Part shown: in pieces, positions 6,406 through 14,088 of the stretch
Layout: every line of letters starts with the position of its first letter
How positions within the stretch are numbered: position 1 is the stretch's first letter
Translations under genes and position numbers: made by a program
Notes under the pieces: generated by a model
Told to the model about the DNA's origin: nothing
The model's database searches: none
Seen by the model: the letters and a program-made list of their open reading frames with translations, nothing else
From: Coriobacteriales bacterium
GTDB lineage: Bacteria; Actinomycetota; Coriobacteriia; Coriobacteriales; UBA8131
DNA length: 17,425 nucleotides
Direction: 5' to 3'
NCBI GenBank assembly: GCA_031272005.1
Contig: JAISUQ010000178.1
Span: 1-17,425 of the forward strand

Positions 6406-7563
6406 CTATTTCGTGCTCTTGGAGAGGTCGGGCCAGTCGATCTCCGGGTTGTAGAACTGTTTGGTCACCAGGTCGTCTACCGTCAATTCATCTTCCTTCA
6501 GGTAACCGCCCCGCTCCAGCTCGTCAATCCAGAACTGAATGTCCTCATCGATTATCTCGGTGCTGCCGGAGAAGTAATGCGTGTAGACTACGTCCAGCCC
6601 GGTGGCCTCACCGGTCAGGCGGGCGGCCTCCTCCCAGTTCTTGGGCTCGTCAATCCAGGCCTGAGCCAGGGTGATGCCGTTGACGAAGGACTGCACGACA
6701 TCCGGGTGCGCGGCAATGAACTCCTCAGTGAAGAAATACAGGGCGGTACCCGAGGCGGCGCCCACGCCGGAGTCCACAGAGTCGCCAATCAGTCGGTAGC
6801 CGCCCTTATCCGCCAGATCGTAATAGGCCGGATGCACCTGGGCGATGTCGATGTCGCCGAGGTCCAAAGCCTGCAGGGCTTCGGCATCGCCGAAGTAGAT
6901 GTAGGTGATGCGTTCGCGGTCCAGGCCGTTCTTCTCAAAGATGGTATTGGGAACAAAGGAGGTGCAGGACGGGTCGTGACCGTTGATGATGATCTCGCCG
7001 CCGTTGTTGTAGTCGGCCAGATCCGCCCAGGTCTTGATTGGCGAGTCGGCGCGCACATAGTAGCGCATATGGCGATGGGTGGCATTGGCCGGGTCCACAG
7101 CGTCGATGTCCATCCGGCAGACCGCCTTGACTGGCGCCCCCTCTTTGATATAGGTGGCCAGCTGGTTGGGGTGGGCGTCACCGACGTCGTTGGTACCGTC
7201 CAGCACGCTGGGCAGGTACTGATCGTAGTCGATGACGCCGGTGAACTCCACGTGCACGCCGGCGTCGTGGAAGAAGCCCAGCTCATCGCCGATGACATAG
7301 GGCGAGGCGTCAGAACCGGGGTGCGTCCAGGCATGGACCACCGGCAGCACCGTGCCATCCTCCAGGGTGTAGGTCTCCAGGCCTCCGAAGTCGTTGGCGG
7401 CCTGGGCTGAGTCTTCGCTTGCGTCTGTGCTGCTGGCGGTTTGATTGGCGCCGCTGCCTGCCGGCTTGCTCAGGTTGACGAACACGGCGGCCGCCACCGC
7501 TATCGCCACAACCGCCACTATTGCGATAAAGATATAGTTCCTGGTCTTCTTGGTCAGTGCCAT
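6406..7563 (-). CDS. NitT/TauT-type ABC transporter binding protein, membrane-anchored
   Basis: A 385-residue binding protein of the second importer. Residues 9-31 form a hydrophobic segment after three basic residues, with no lipobox cysteine, so it is probably held by an uncleaved anchor or exported by a Sec signal. An Ala/Ser/Thr/Asp linker follows (33-58). The mature part shows the NMT1/SsuA-like pattern: a GDELGFFHDAGVHVEF segment near 92-107 and DVGDAHPNQLATYIKEGAPV near 126-145. It is only distantly similar to the lipoprotein at 953-2074, so the two importers may differ in ligand. GGAGGGA lies 4 nt before the ATG. It is the last gene of the operon beginning with the NifD-like gene. Confidence 0.87.
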   Translation of the reverse strand: MALTKKTRNYIFIAIVAVVAIAVAAAVFVNLSKPAGSGANQTASSTDASEDSAQAANDFGGLETYTLEDGTVLPVVHAWTHPGSDASPYVIGDELGFFHDAGVHVEFTGVIDYDQYLPSVLDGTNDVGDAHPNQLATYIKEGAPVKAVCRMDIDAVDPANATHRHMRYYVRADSPIKTWADLADYNNGGEIIINGHDPSCTSFVPNTIFEKNGLDRERITYIYFGDAEALQALDLGDIDIAQVHPAYYDLADKGGYRLIGDSVDSGVGAASGTALYFFTEEFIAAHPDVVQSFVNGITLAQAWIDEPKNWEEAARLTGEATGLDVVYTHYFSGSTEIIDEDIQFWIDELERGGYLKEDELTVDDLVTKQFYNPEIDWPDLSKSTK

Positions 7564-7586
7564 TTCTTCCCTCCGAATCGTAAGGC

Positions 7587-7609
7587 GCCGGCGACCGGAT
7601 GCCGCCGGC
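7587..7609. other. Intercistronic stem-loop before binding-protein gene
   Basis: A 7-bp GCCGGCG/CGCCGGC stem (7587-7593 and 7603-7609) sits in the 53-bp gap between permease and binding-protein genes. Such hairpins often protect or trim mRNA so that the binding protein is made in excess; that role here is inferred. Confidence 0.35.
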
Positions 7610-7616
7610 TCGGTTT

Positions 7617-8411
7617 TTATTCAGCAGTCCCCAAGCTTTGTACCCGCCACTTGGAGAATCGCTTCTCAATCAAGGTGAACAGCAGGTTCACCAGAATGGC
7701 CATCGCCGTGATGAACAGCACGATGCCGTACATCAGCGGCGGCTGATAGGCCGTCTTGACTTTCATGTAGTACCAGCCCAGGCCGGTTGAGGAAGCCATC
7801 ATCTCCGAGGCGATAATCATGAAGAAAGCCACCTGGGCGCTGCTTTTGATGCCGGAGAAGATGGTCGGCGTCATCATCGGTACGATGACCTTGCGCAACA
7901 GCACCAGGCGCTTGGCGCCCATGGAGCGAGCCGAGCGCAGGGTGTCCACATCCAGGTTGACCAGCCCGTCGATGGTGGAGAACAGCAGCGGCCAGACCGA
8001 GACCCAGAACACCACGGCAATCTTCTCCACCCGCCCGATGCCAAAAATCAGCACGAAGATCGGCAACAGGGCAAAGGGGTTGAGCTTCTCGCAGACCCGC
8101 AGAAAGGGCAGCAGATAGCGGGAGAAGCGCTTGAGATAGATGCCCGCCAGCAGCCCGACGGAGATGCCGAAGAATATCGACAGGGCCAGGCCGGCCAGCA
8201 CATTGACCACGCTGATGGCCGCATATCTCAGCAGGTCGCCCTGGGCGAAGGCATTGACCAGGGCGGTGAACACCCGGCTGGGCTGCGGGATGATCGATGA
8301 CGGCAGGATGCCCAGAGCCGTGACCGCCTGCCAGAGGGCAAAGAAAGCCAGGATCGGGATGGCGCCAAAGGCCAGCTTCTGGAGGTTCTCCAAGGTTTTG
8401 CCCATGCTCAA
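7617..8411 (-). CDS. NitT/TauT-type ABC transporter permease (second of pair)
   Basis: A 264-residue integral-membrane permease of standard family length with about six hydrophobic segments. Its coupling motif is SARSMGAKRLVLLRKVIVPMMTP (split around 160-185), followed by the conserved IIASEMMASSTGLGWYY region. The start is taken as TTG at 8411: GGAG lies 8 nt before it, and its TTGA overlaps the TGA stop of the preceding permease. The ATG at 8405 is the alternative, with poorer spacing. With the neighbouring, different permease it likely makes a heterodimeric channel. Confidence 0.88.
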   Translation of the reverse strand: MSMGKTLENLQKLAFGAIPILAFFALWQAVTALGILPSSIIPQPSRVFTALVNAFAQGDLLRYAAISVVNVLAGLALSIFFGISVGLLAGIYLKRFSRYLLPFLRVCEKLNPFALLPIFVLIFGIGRVEKIAVVFWVSVWPLLFSTIDGLVNLDVDTLRSARSMGAKRLVLLRKVIVPMMTPTIFSGIKSSAQVAFFMIIASEMMASSTGLGWYYMKVKTAYQPPLMYGIVLFITAMAILVNLLFTLIEKRFSKWRVQSLGTAE

Positions 8412-9331
8412 GCCACTTTCTCCGTGGCGTCGCGGTTCCAGATGACGGCCTTGCGCTCCAACAGCTCCAGCAGATAGTTGGCGATGATGCCAACAATGGC
8501 AATCAACAGCACCATGAAATAGATCTTGGGGATCTGAGCCCGCCGCTGAGCCACCATCATCTCGTAGCCCAATCCGGCAAAGGACCCCAGCGACTCAGCG
8601 GCAATCAGCATCATGAAGGTAAAGGTCAGGCCGTAGCGCAAGCCGGTCATGATGCTGGGCAGGGCGCCGGGGATGATGACGTCGGTGAATATCGTTACCT
8701 TGTCGGCCGCCATCGAGCGGGCCGCCTTAATCAGCAGCGGATCAACCAGGCTGATGCCGAGGATGGTGGCAAACAGTATCGGCCAGAAGGCCGACCAGAA
8801 GATCACCGCACAGATGCTGAATTCGCCGACCTTGAACAGCAGCACAAAGACCGGCAGCAGGATAAACGGCGGAATCTGCGACAGGAAGCTCATCAGCGGC
8901 TTGAGGAACTGCGCCAGTTTGGGCAGGGCGCCGGCCAGGATGAAACCGACCGGCAGGGCGGCGACGATGGCCAGACCATAACCGATGACCACCCGGCGCA
9001 ACGAGTTGCCGAGGTCGCTGAGGATGGCACTGACGCCGATGTCGTTGATGCCGGCGCTGAGCACTGTGGAAAGCGCTGGAAAGTACAGCGTGTTGACCAG
9101 CCCCAGCGTCGGTACGACCTGCCAGCTGATGAAGAACAGCACTATCAGGTAGATGCCGGCCAACTTGTCGTTGAGGGCGCTGAAGACGGAGCGCAGTGTA
9201 TGCGCCGCACTGACGCCAGCATCCCTGCCGGCGTCAGTGGCTGGCGACTGCCCCCCGGTTTGAGCGCCTCCTGCGCCCGGGCTGGCAGCAGAGGCGGAGA
9301 AAGTCGCGGTTGTCTCGATTGATGATAGCAC
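8408..9331 (-). CDS. NitT/TauT-type ABC transporter permease (first of pair)
   Basis: A 307-residue permease with an Ala/Gly/Ser-rich cytoplasmic N-terminus (about 1-45), then six or so membrane segments. The coupling motif is KAARSMAADKVTIFTDVIIPGALPS (split around 212-236), followed by the conserved LIAAESLGSFAGLGYE. The start is GTG at 9331, with AAAGG upstream. It is 44 bp after the ATPase gene and its stop overlaps the start of the next permease. Two distinct permeases for one ATPase contrasts with the single long permease of the metY operon. Confidence 0.88.
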   Translation of the reverse strand: MLSSIETTATFSASAASPGAGGAQTGGQSPATDAGRDAGVSAAHTLRSVFSALNDKLAGIYLIVLFFISWQVVPTLGLVNTLYFPALSTVLSAGINDIGVSAILSDLGNSLRRVVIGYGLAIVAALPVGFILAGALPKLAQFLKPLMSFLSQIPPFILLPVFVLLFKVGEFSICAVIFWSAFWPILFATILGISLVDPLLIKAARSMAADKVTIFTDVIIPGALPSIMTGLRYGLTFTFMMLIAAESLGSFAGLGYEMMVAQRRAQIPKIYFMVLLIAIVGIIANYLLELLERKAVIWNRDATEKVA

Positions 9332-9375
9332 GCTAGTACCTTTCCGGGTTCTCAGGTCCCCAAGTCCTGCCAGGG

Positions 9376-10254
9376 CTATCCGGCCACCGGGCTGAACAGC
9401 AGCTCTTCGGCCTGCTCAATGACTTCCCGGGTCTCGGCGGCGATACGACTGCTCAGCGCCGCCGACTCATCCTGCTGTAACAGTTCCCAGATGCGGTGGC
9501 GCAACACATTGAAGCCCTTGGAGGCCCGGTCGGCGTTGCGCGGCCGGGGAATATCCACCTCAATGACCTCCTTGACGGTACCGGGGTTGCTGCTCATCAC
9601 GGCGATGCGGTCGGAGAGGAAGATGGCCTCTTCGATGCTGTGGGTGATGAAGACTATCGTCTTGCCGGTCTGCCCCCAGATGCGCAGCAGCTCTTCCTGC
9701 AGCACTTCGCGGGTCTGGGCGTCGACAGCGGCAAAGGGCTCATCCATCAGCAGCACGTCCGGATCGTAGGCCAGGGCCCGGGCGATGGCCACCCGCTGCT
9801 TCATGCCGCCGGAAAGCTCATAAGGGTAACTGTCCTCAAAGCCGCTCAGCCCCACCAGGTCGATGTAGCGTTGGCTGACAGCCTGGCGCTCAGACTTCGG
9901 CAACTCCTTGATCTCCAGGCCAAACTCCACGTTCTTGCGCACGGTGCGCCAGGGAAAGAGCGCGTAGCCCTGCAAGACGATGCCGATCTCCTGCTCCGGG
10001 CCGGTGACCGGCTTGTTGTTGACGTAGATGTTGCCGCTGCTGGGCCGCTCCAGGCCGGCCAGCAAATCCAGCAGGGTCGACTTGCCGCAGCCGCTGGGCC
10101 CGACGATGCTTAAGAACTCGCCGGCGCGCACGCTGAGGTTGAAGTCCTCCACGGCCACAAAGGCCTCCAGGCGTTCGCGGCGGCTGCGGGATTTGCCGAT
10201 GAAGGTCTTGCCGATATGCTCGATGCGGATCTTCTCCGCAATTGCTGTTGTCAT
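9376..10254 (-). CDS. NitT/TauT-type ABC transporter ATPase
   Basis: A 292-residue ATPase of the SsuB/TauB/NrtD class. Seen: Walker A GPSGCGKST (52-60), Q-loop Gln95, signature LSGGM (147-151), Walker B VLLMDEP (167-173) and His205 in FITHS. A C-terminal extension of about 40 residues (250-292) is mostly helical and acidic. AAAGGA precedes the ATG at 10254. The gene begins 23 bp after the NifK-like gene ends, so uptake and reduction are co-transcribed. This is the strongest context argument that the D/K enzyme acts on an imported substrate. Confidence 0.92.
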   Translation of the reverse strand: MTTAIAEKIRIEHIGKTFIGKSRSRRERLEAFVAVEDFNLSVRAGEFLSIVGPSGCGKSTLLDLLAGLERPSSGNIYVNNKPVTGPEQEIGIVLQGYALFPWRTVRKNVEFGLEIKELPKSERQAVSQRYIDLVGLSGFEDSYPYELSGGMKQRVAIARALAYDPDVLLMDEPFAAVDAQTREVLQEELLRIWGQTGKTIVFITHSIEEAIFLSDRIAVMSSNPGTVKEVIEVDIPRPRNADRASKGFNVLRHRIWELLQQDESAALSSRIAAETREVIEQAEELLFSPVAG

Positions 10255-10277
10255 AGTGTTCTATCCTTTCATTGGTT

Positions 10278-11882
10278 TCAGCGCAGGGCGTTGAGCACCT
10301 GGCTGTAGAGGTCTTCGACGATGCGGATACCGCCCTTATAGCCGATATAGGTGGCCCCGAGGATCAGCCGATAGACCACCGGCACGTAGCACAGCAGCAG
10401 ATCAGCTTCGATGTCGGCCGCCAGCTGGCGCTCCCAGGAGCTGCCCAGGATCAGCGCCCGGCTGTCATTGTCGTCGCTGCGGATCAGGTCATGGGCAATG
10501 CCGGCGTCGGTCAGGAAGCTGATCTCGGCTTCGCGCAGGCCCAGATGTGAGACTTCACGGAAGCGCTGGCGGATCTCGTCGTGGAACTGCTCGGGGGTGT
10601 TATCCAGGATGTACTGGTGAGCGGGGTTGATACCCACCTCGTTGAGCAGAAAGCGGGTCAGCCCCAGGGCATAGGAGGCGTCGGTCAGGGTGTAGAAGCG
10701 CCGGGGCAGCCCATAGCGAAACTCCAGCAGGAAGTCCATCAAGGTGTCGAGATGGGCGTAGAAACGTCGCTCCTCCTGGAAGATGAACTGCTCGGCCCGG
10801 GCCTTGTTGAACTCATCCAACTCCAAAGCCTCAATGACCTGACGTAAAAACAGCGAGGTGTCGCGCCCGCCAATGGGAAACCAGGGAAAATGCAGGTAGG
10901 GGGTGCCGTATTTGTCCTTCAGCTCCTGCACGGTGCCCAATCCGGCCCAGGCGCCGATGAGGATGTTCAGCTGGGCGTTGGGGATGTCGCACCACTCAGC
11001 GACGCCGCGGGATTCCTCGCCAAAGAGGATGTTCACCTCGGCGCCGATGCCCTCCAGGATGCGTTTGTACTCCTCCAGATTGCCGTTCCAGAAGGCATCC
11101 TGATAGGGGACGGAGGCAAAGACGTTGACCAGGCCGGTGCGCACACCGCCGCTGCTTTTGTTGACGTCCACATATTGGTTGATGATGCTGCTCAGCACGG
11201 TTTCGTGGCCGATGAAGTTGTTGAACTTGAAGCCGCCGGTTTCGGCGTAGACAATCGGCCGGCCCTCCAGTTGGAACTCGCCGACCACGCTGGCCACGTC
11301 ATCGCCGACGATGTCGGTGGTGCAGCCGGTCAGCACCACGTAGAGGTCGGCGTCGAGCACCTTGAAAGCGCCGTCGATGACGCCGCGAAGCCGGTCCTCG
11401 CCGCCGTAGATGACTTCGGTCTCGCCGGCGTTGGTGCAGGGTATGGCGCTGCCGCCAGCGTAGCCTTCGCCAGAGCCGATGATGCCGCAGACCTTGGAGG
11501 AGCAGCCCGGACCGGCGTGGATAACAGGCACGGCCCGGGGGATGGCCACCACCGATTGCTGGGCACCCAGTCCGCAGACATAGCGGGGCCATTCAATCAG
11601 AGAGGATTCGATTTGCTCCGGGTCAACGTCGCGGGGCGCGAAGCGTGGCAGGTCGTTGCGCTCCTTGTAGATGCGGTCGGCCGCCAGCTGCACCTGGTTG
11701 CGCTGGTCGGTAACGGCCATGTCGTAGAGCTCGCCGCGGCGCTGCCTTTGACGCTGCTGCTGCTGCTGCTGCTGTTGTTGTTGTTGTTGGGAGAGGAGAT
11801 CCCGGCCTGGGTTCTGGCCGTCATTGCCCGTCGGCAACTCCTCCAGCAGGGCGGTTATCTCCTGTTCAGTAAGCTTCGACAT
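10278..11882 (-). CDS. Nitrogenase-like component 1, beta (NifK-like) subunit with poly-Gln tract
   Basis: A 534-residue NifK-like subunit. Three cysteines match the NifK P-cluster set: Cys103 in YVCGLGAQ, Cys127 in HAGPGC and Cys187 in TGCTTDIVGDD. Spacings of 24 and 60 resemble the 25 and 58 of NifK. It should pair with the NifD-like protein encoded just upstream. The N-terminal 95 residues are unusual: a short helix, 12 consecutive glutamines (32-43), then an Arg/Gln-rich stretch. The paralogue at 16464 lacks this region. The start at 11882 is chosen because GGGGG lies 8 nt upstream; the ATG at 11888 is too close to it. The gene overlaps the NifD-like gene by 17 bp. General identity is firm. 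Assignment to the methylthio-alkane reductase (MarK) branch is inference from context. Confidence 0.88.
   Translation of the reverse strand: MSKLTEQEITALLEELPTGNDGQNPGRDLLSQQQQQQQQQQQQRQRQRRGELYDMAVTDQRNQVQLAADRIYKERNDLPRFAPRDVDPEQIESSLIEWPRYVCGLGAQQSVVAIPRAVPVIHAGPGCSSKVCGIIGSGEGYAGGSAIPCTNAGETEVIYGGEDRLRGVIDGAFKVLDADLYVVLTGCTTDIVGDDVASVVGEFQLEGRPIVYAETGGFKFNNFIGHETVLSSIINQYVDVNKSSGGVRTGLVNVFASVPYQDAFWNGNLEEYKRILEGIGAEVNILFGEESRGVAEWCDIPNAQLNILIGAWAGLGTVQELKDKYGTPYLHFPWFPIGGRDTSLFLRQVIEALELDEFNKARAEQFIFQEERRFYAHLDTLMDFLLEFRYGLPRRFYTLTDASYALGLTRFLLNEVGINPAHQYILDNTPEQFHDEIRQRFREVSHLGLREAEISFLTDAGIAHDLIRSDDNDSRALILGSSWERQLAADIEADLLLCYVPVVYRLILGATYIGYKGGIRIVEDLYSQVLNALR
11753..11788. repeat. Triplet microsatellite (CTG/TTG, 12 units)
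   Basis: Seven CTG and five TTG triplets run without interruption on the plus strand; on the coding strand they are CAA/CAG glutamine codons of the NifK-like gene. Slippage would change glutamine number without shifting frame. Confidence 0.95.
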
Positions 11883-13347
11883 GCGCATCACCCCCGAGGA
11901 AGCAATACGGCTCCTGTTCCAGCCACCACTTGGTATAGGGGTTGACGGCATGCTCCGCGAAGTTGGCCAGATACTCGTAGTTGTCCAGCGTATCGGCGAT
12001 GCGCTCGGCGTAGTTCAGGATGCCCTGGTAGCCGAAGCCAAACTGCTCGTCGTCAACCAAGAAGCTGGGGATGCCCAGCTTGCCGCCCCAGTGGGCCATG
12101 CCGCCATGGCGGGCGACCAGCAGATCCGGGCGATGCCTGGTGAGCAGATTGACAATCTCAAAAGCCTGCTTGTTGCAGACCTGATAGTTCTGGATGTCAC
12201 CATAGAGCTCGACATCCTGGGCCAGGGCATCCGAGGTCTTATCACCGTTGTCGTAGAGGGGGTCGTGGTGGAAGATCGCCGCTCCCTTGACGAAGAATCC
12301 CAGCTCACGCAGCAGGGCGATGATGGCATGCCCATGGGCGGCGCCGGCAGTCAGGTAGGCGGTCTTGCCGGCAAAACGCTGGCGATAGCGCTTAAGCTCA
12401 GGCAGGATGCGGGCCCGCTCCTCGGCGATGATCTTCTCCACCTCGTCGCTTGCGCCCAGCACCGCACCCAGCTCGCGGTACCAGCGGTCCGAGCCCTCCA
12501 GGCCGTAGGCCGGCGGTGCCTTGATCTCCGGCACGCCAAACAACTGCTCCAGCGCCGCCCCGAAGTAACTGCCCAAAGTCGGGCAGATCTGGATGGTGGC
12601 GGCCGCCTCCGAAGTCCGCTCCAGCTGTTCTATGGTGGAGAAGGGCACGATGTAGTTGGGCTCAAAGCCCAGCCGCTCCAGCAGCCCGTCAAAGACGTGC
12701 GAGCCCCAGAAGTTGATGATGTTGACCTTGTTGGTCTTCTGGCGCGCCTCTTTGACGATACCGCGGACGACGGTGTGGTAGGCCGAGTCGAAGCCGCTGG
12801 TCCACCCACGCGAGCGAACACCCTCACAGCTGCAGGCGACCACCGGGATGCCCAGCTCAGCGGCGGCATCGGTGACCGTGCCTTCGATGTCGTCGCCGAT
12901 GATTCCGGAGGCGCAGGAGGTGGTGACGAAGATGGCCTTGGGACGGACCCGGGCATAGACCTCGCGGATTACCCGCCCGAGCTTCTCCGCCGCACCGAAG
13001 ACGGTATCGCTTTCGGTGATGTTGCTGTTGAAGTAACGTCCCAGCAATGGCGGCAGTTCGCGCTGCATCTGGCCGATGCGGTAGGTGACCTCAAACATCG
13101 GGAAGTCCCCGGCGCAGCCGACCGGTCCGTGGTTGATGACCGCGGCATCCATGATCATCGACAGCTGGCAGAACGCTGATGATGAGGCGCACATCATGCT
13201 CTGCGAGAAGCTGCGCGTCTGCTCGCGGACACCCCGGCCATGCGAGCAGCCGACCAACTCTTTGGCGGAGCCGGCAAAGCCGGTGATGGAGCTCAGGCGC
13301 ACCTCGCGCACCTGGACTTCCGGGCTGGTAATGTCGATAACGGTCAT
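11866..13347 (-). CDS. Nitrogenase-like component 1, alpha (NifD-like) subunit
   Basis: A 493-residue NifD-like subunit. Candidate P-cluster ligands are Cys53 (MMCASSS), Cys78 (HGPVGC) and Cys145 (TSCASGIIGDD), spaced much as in NifD. Cys255 in TIQICPTLGSY aligns with the FeMo-cofactor cysteine of NifD. The cofactor histidine of NifD is not evident: the aligned stretch reads VDDEQFGFGYQG (431-442). These features fit nitrogenase-like group IV enzymes. Long blocks are shared with the subunit at 14975 (GFDxxYH, NFWGS, GHGH/AHGH, ARHGGM, NPYTKWWLEQ). AGGGAGG lies just before the ATG at 13347; an upstream TTG at 13512 would put the leader terminator inside the coding region and is rejected. First gene of the minus-strand operon. 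A Mar-type C-S bond reductase is the favoured role, not proven. Confidence 0.88.
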   Translation of the reverse strand: MTVIDITSPEVQVREVRLSSITGFAGSAKELVGCSHGRGVREQTRSFSQSMMCASSSAFCQLSMIMDAAVINHGPVGCAGDFPMFEVTYRIGQMQRELPPLLGRYFNSNITESDTVFGAAEKLGRVIREVYARVRPKAIFVTTSCASGIIGDDIEGTVTDAAAELGIPVVACSCEGVRSRGWTSGFDSAYHTVVRGIVKEARQKTNKVNIINFWGSHVFDGLLERLGFEPNYIVPFSTIEQLERTSEAAATIQICPTLGSYFGAALEQLFGVPEIKAPPAYGLEGSDRWYRELGAVLGASDEVEKIIAEERARILPELKRYRQRFAGKTAYLTAGAAHGHAIIALLRELGFFVKGAAIFHHDPLYDNGDKTSDALAQDVELYGDIQNYQVCNKQAFEIVNLLTRHRPDLLVARHGGMAHWGGKLGIPSFLVDDEQFGFGYQGILNYAERIADTLDNYEYLANFAEHAVNPYTKWWLEQEPYCFLGGDAHVEAY

Positions 13348-13431
13348 TGGGCCTCCCTTGCGATGGTTTAGGTTCGTGTTGCCCTCCGAGCGGGTGCCCG
13401 GCAGGCGCTGGACGCTAATGCTGGTGCGGAT

Positions 13432-13467
13432 AAAAAAGGCGCAGCCTGATGCTTCAGACTGCGCCTT
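13432..13467 (-). terminator. Intrinsic terminator in the leader of the minus-strand D/K operon
   Basis: On the minus strand a 9-bp stem AAGGCGCAG/CTGCGCCTT (13459-13467 and 13436-13444), with a further CTGA/TCAG inner pairing, runs directly into six T residues (13437-13432). It lies between promoter and start codon, 85 bp before the NifD-like ATG. No complete gene ends upstream of it, so it most likely works as an attenuator. Confidence 0.85.
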
Positions 13468-13651
13468 GTACGTAAGGCAGTTTTGTGACAGTCGGTCAGA
13501 AAATGAACACAACAGAGAATCCGCGCATGCCCTCGTAGGCTCTGCGCCGGGGCATATTACATGCCATCACCCGCGCGAAGAGTTGACGTTTATGGTTTGT
13601 CATGACAGTCAGCAACCTTGTAGCCTTCCCTGCGGTTCTAAACTTACTAAT

Positions 13652-13661
13652 ACTTATAAGT
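13652..13661. promoter_or_regulatory. Operator palindrome at the minus-strand D/K promoter
   Basis: ACTTATAAGT, a perfect 10-bp palindrome flanked by TACTAA-like and TTAGTA-like sequence on both sides, lies at about +7 to +16 of the minus-strand transcript. It matches the yezD operator core exactly. Confidence 0.7.
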
Positions 13662-13674
13662 TTAGTAGATAAGC

Positions 13675-13704
13675 ATAGTAGCGGAGACCAGCGCCCCTTG
13701 TCAA
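13675..13704 (-). promoter_or_regulatory. Sigma-70-type promoter of the minus-strand D/K operon
   Basis: On the minus strand: consensus -35 TTGACA (13699-13704), 18-bp spacer, -10 TACTAT (13675-13680). Start expected near 13668. About 110 bp separate it from the divergent promoter; that spacer (13705-13813) has no further signal I can identify. Confidence 0.75.
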
Positions 13705-13813
13705 GTGCCCCGGTTTCAGCAATGGCAATTCGGGGATAACCAGCGCTTCCTCGACCAGCGCTTCCCCGGCAAGGCCGCCAAATGACCGGTCGTCAGTTTT
13801 CTCCAAAAAATAC

Positions 13814-13841
13814 TTGAATACTTATAAGAATGGTATACAAT
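13814..13841 (+). promoter_or_regulatory. Promoter of the NifH-like operon with operator in the spacer
   Basis: -35 TTGAAT (13814-13819), 16-bp spacer, -10 TACAAT (13836-13841). The operator-like ACTTATAAGA (13820-13829) fills the spacer directly after the -35 box, where a bound repressor would exclude RNA polymerase. It differs from the shared core by its last base. Confidence 0.7.
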
Positions 13842-14088
13842 AGACCTCACGATGCAAACGCAGGTCTACATATCGGCTTACAAGCTGGGCGGCGCTCGGA
13901 TGCGCTGTCGTAACCATGGGATCATGCCCTGGGGACATATCGGTCGTGCGTTTACTTCAAGTAGCGTTTTCTGCCGGCGAGGAGCGGGCAGGGGGTAGTT
14001 ACTAACAGCAAGCGAGTAAGCAAGCAAAGTGTCAGGCGGCCAGAAGCAGACTTCTGGCCGCTTTTTATCAAGAGGAGGAGAACAGGCT
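13842..14088 (+). promoter_or_regulatory. Attenuator-type 5' leader of the NifH-like operon
   Basis: A leader of about 240 nt without a convincing gene. It has an inverted repeat near the start (13841-13847/13862-13868), a CCA-GGG/CCC-TGG hairpin (about 13914-13932), a CTGCC/GGCAG hairpin (about 13971-13991) and the intrinsic terminator. TTCTG-CCG at 13969-13976 could pair with the terminator's 5' arm (CGG-CAGAA) as an antiterminator. A 48-codon frame (13852-13998) overlaps these elements but has no room for a ribosome binding site. No known riboswitch class is recognised. Confidence 0.55.
14036..14066 (+). terminator. Intrinsic terminator in the leader of the NifH-like operon
   Basis: A perfect 11-bp stem GCGGCCAGAAG/CTTCTGGCCGC (14036-14046 and 14051-14061) with a 4-nt loop is followed at once by five T residues (14062-14066). 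It ends 3 nt before the ribosome binding site of the NifH-like gene, so transcription must be allowed through for expression. Confidence 0.88.

Larger units (their letters stand above)
13348..13668 (-). promoter_or_regulatory. Attenuator-type 5' leader of the NifD-like operon
   Basis: About 320 nt separate the predicted transcription start near 13668 from the NifD-like ATG. The leader contains the operator (13652-13661), a possible 35-residue peptide frame (13603 to 13496) with four Met and one Cys, and the intrinsic terminator. A 7-nt copy of the terminator's 5' arm, GGCGCAG on the minus strand at 13542-13548, could pair with the 3' arm as a competing structure. I recognise no known riboswitch class. 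Confidence 0.55.

Noticed and set aside
7587..7616. GC hairpin followed by TTTTT on the plus strand, like a rightward terminator
   Set aside because: No plus-strand gene lies nearby; on the strand that is transcribed the T-run precedes the hairpin.
10890..13179. Long plus-strand frames opposite the minus-strand D/K genes (10890-11945 and 11824-13179)
   Set aside because: They mirror the codon structure of the real genes on the other strand, have no recognisable domain and no ribosome binding sites. Similar antisense shadows across the window were rejected for the same reason.
13348..13512. Upstream in-frame extension of the NifD-like gene from a TTG at 13512
   Set aside because: It would encode the leader terminator as protein, has no family similarity and no ribosome binding site, while 13347 has AGGGAGG.
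14065..14080. TTATCAAGAGGAGGAG resembles the 5' strand of a SAM-I (S-box) riboswitch
   Set aside because: It lies after the terminator, is the ribosome binding site of the NifH-like gene, and none of the downstream S-box core follows before the start codon.
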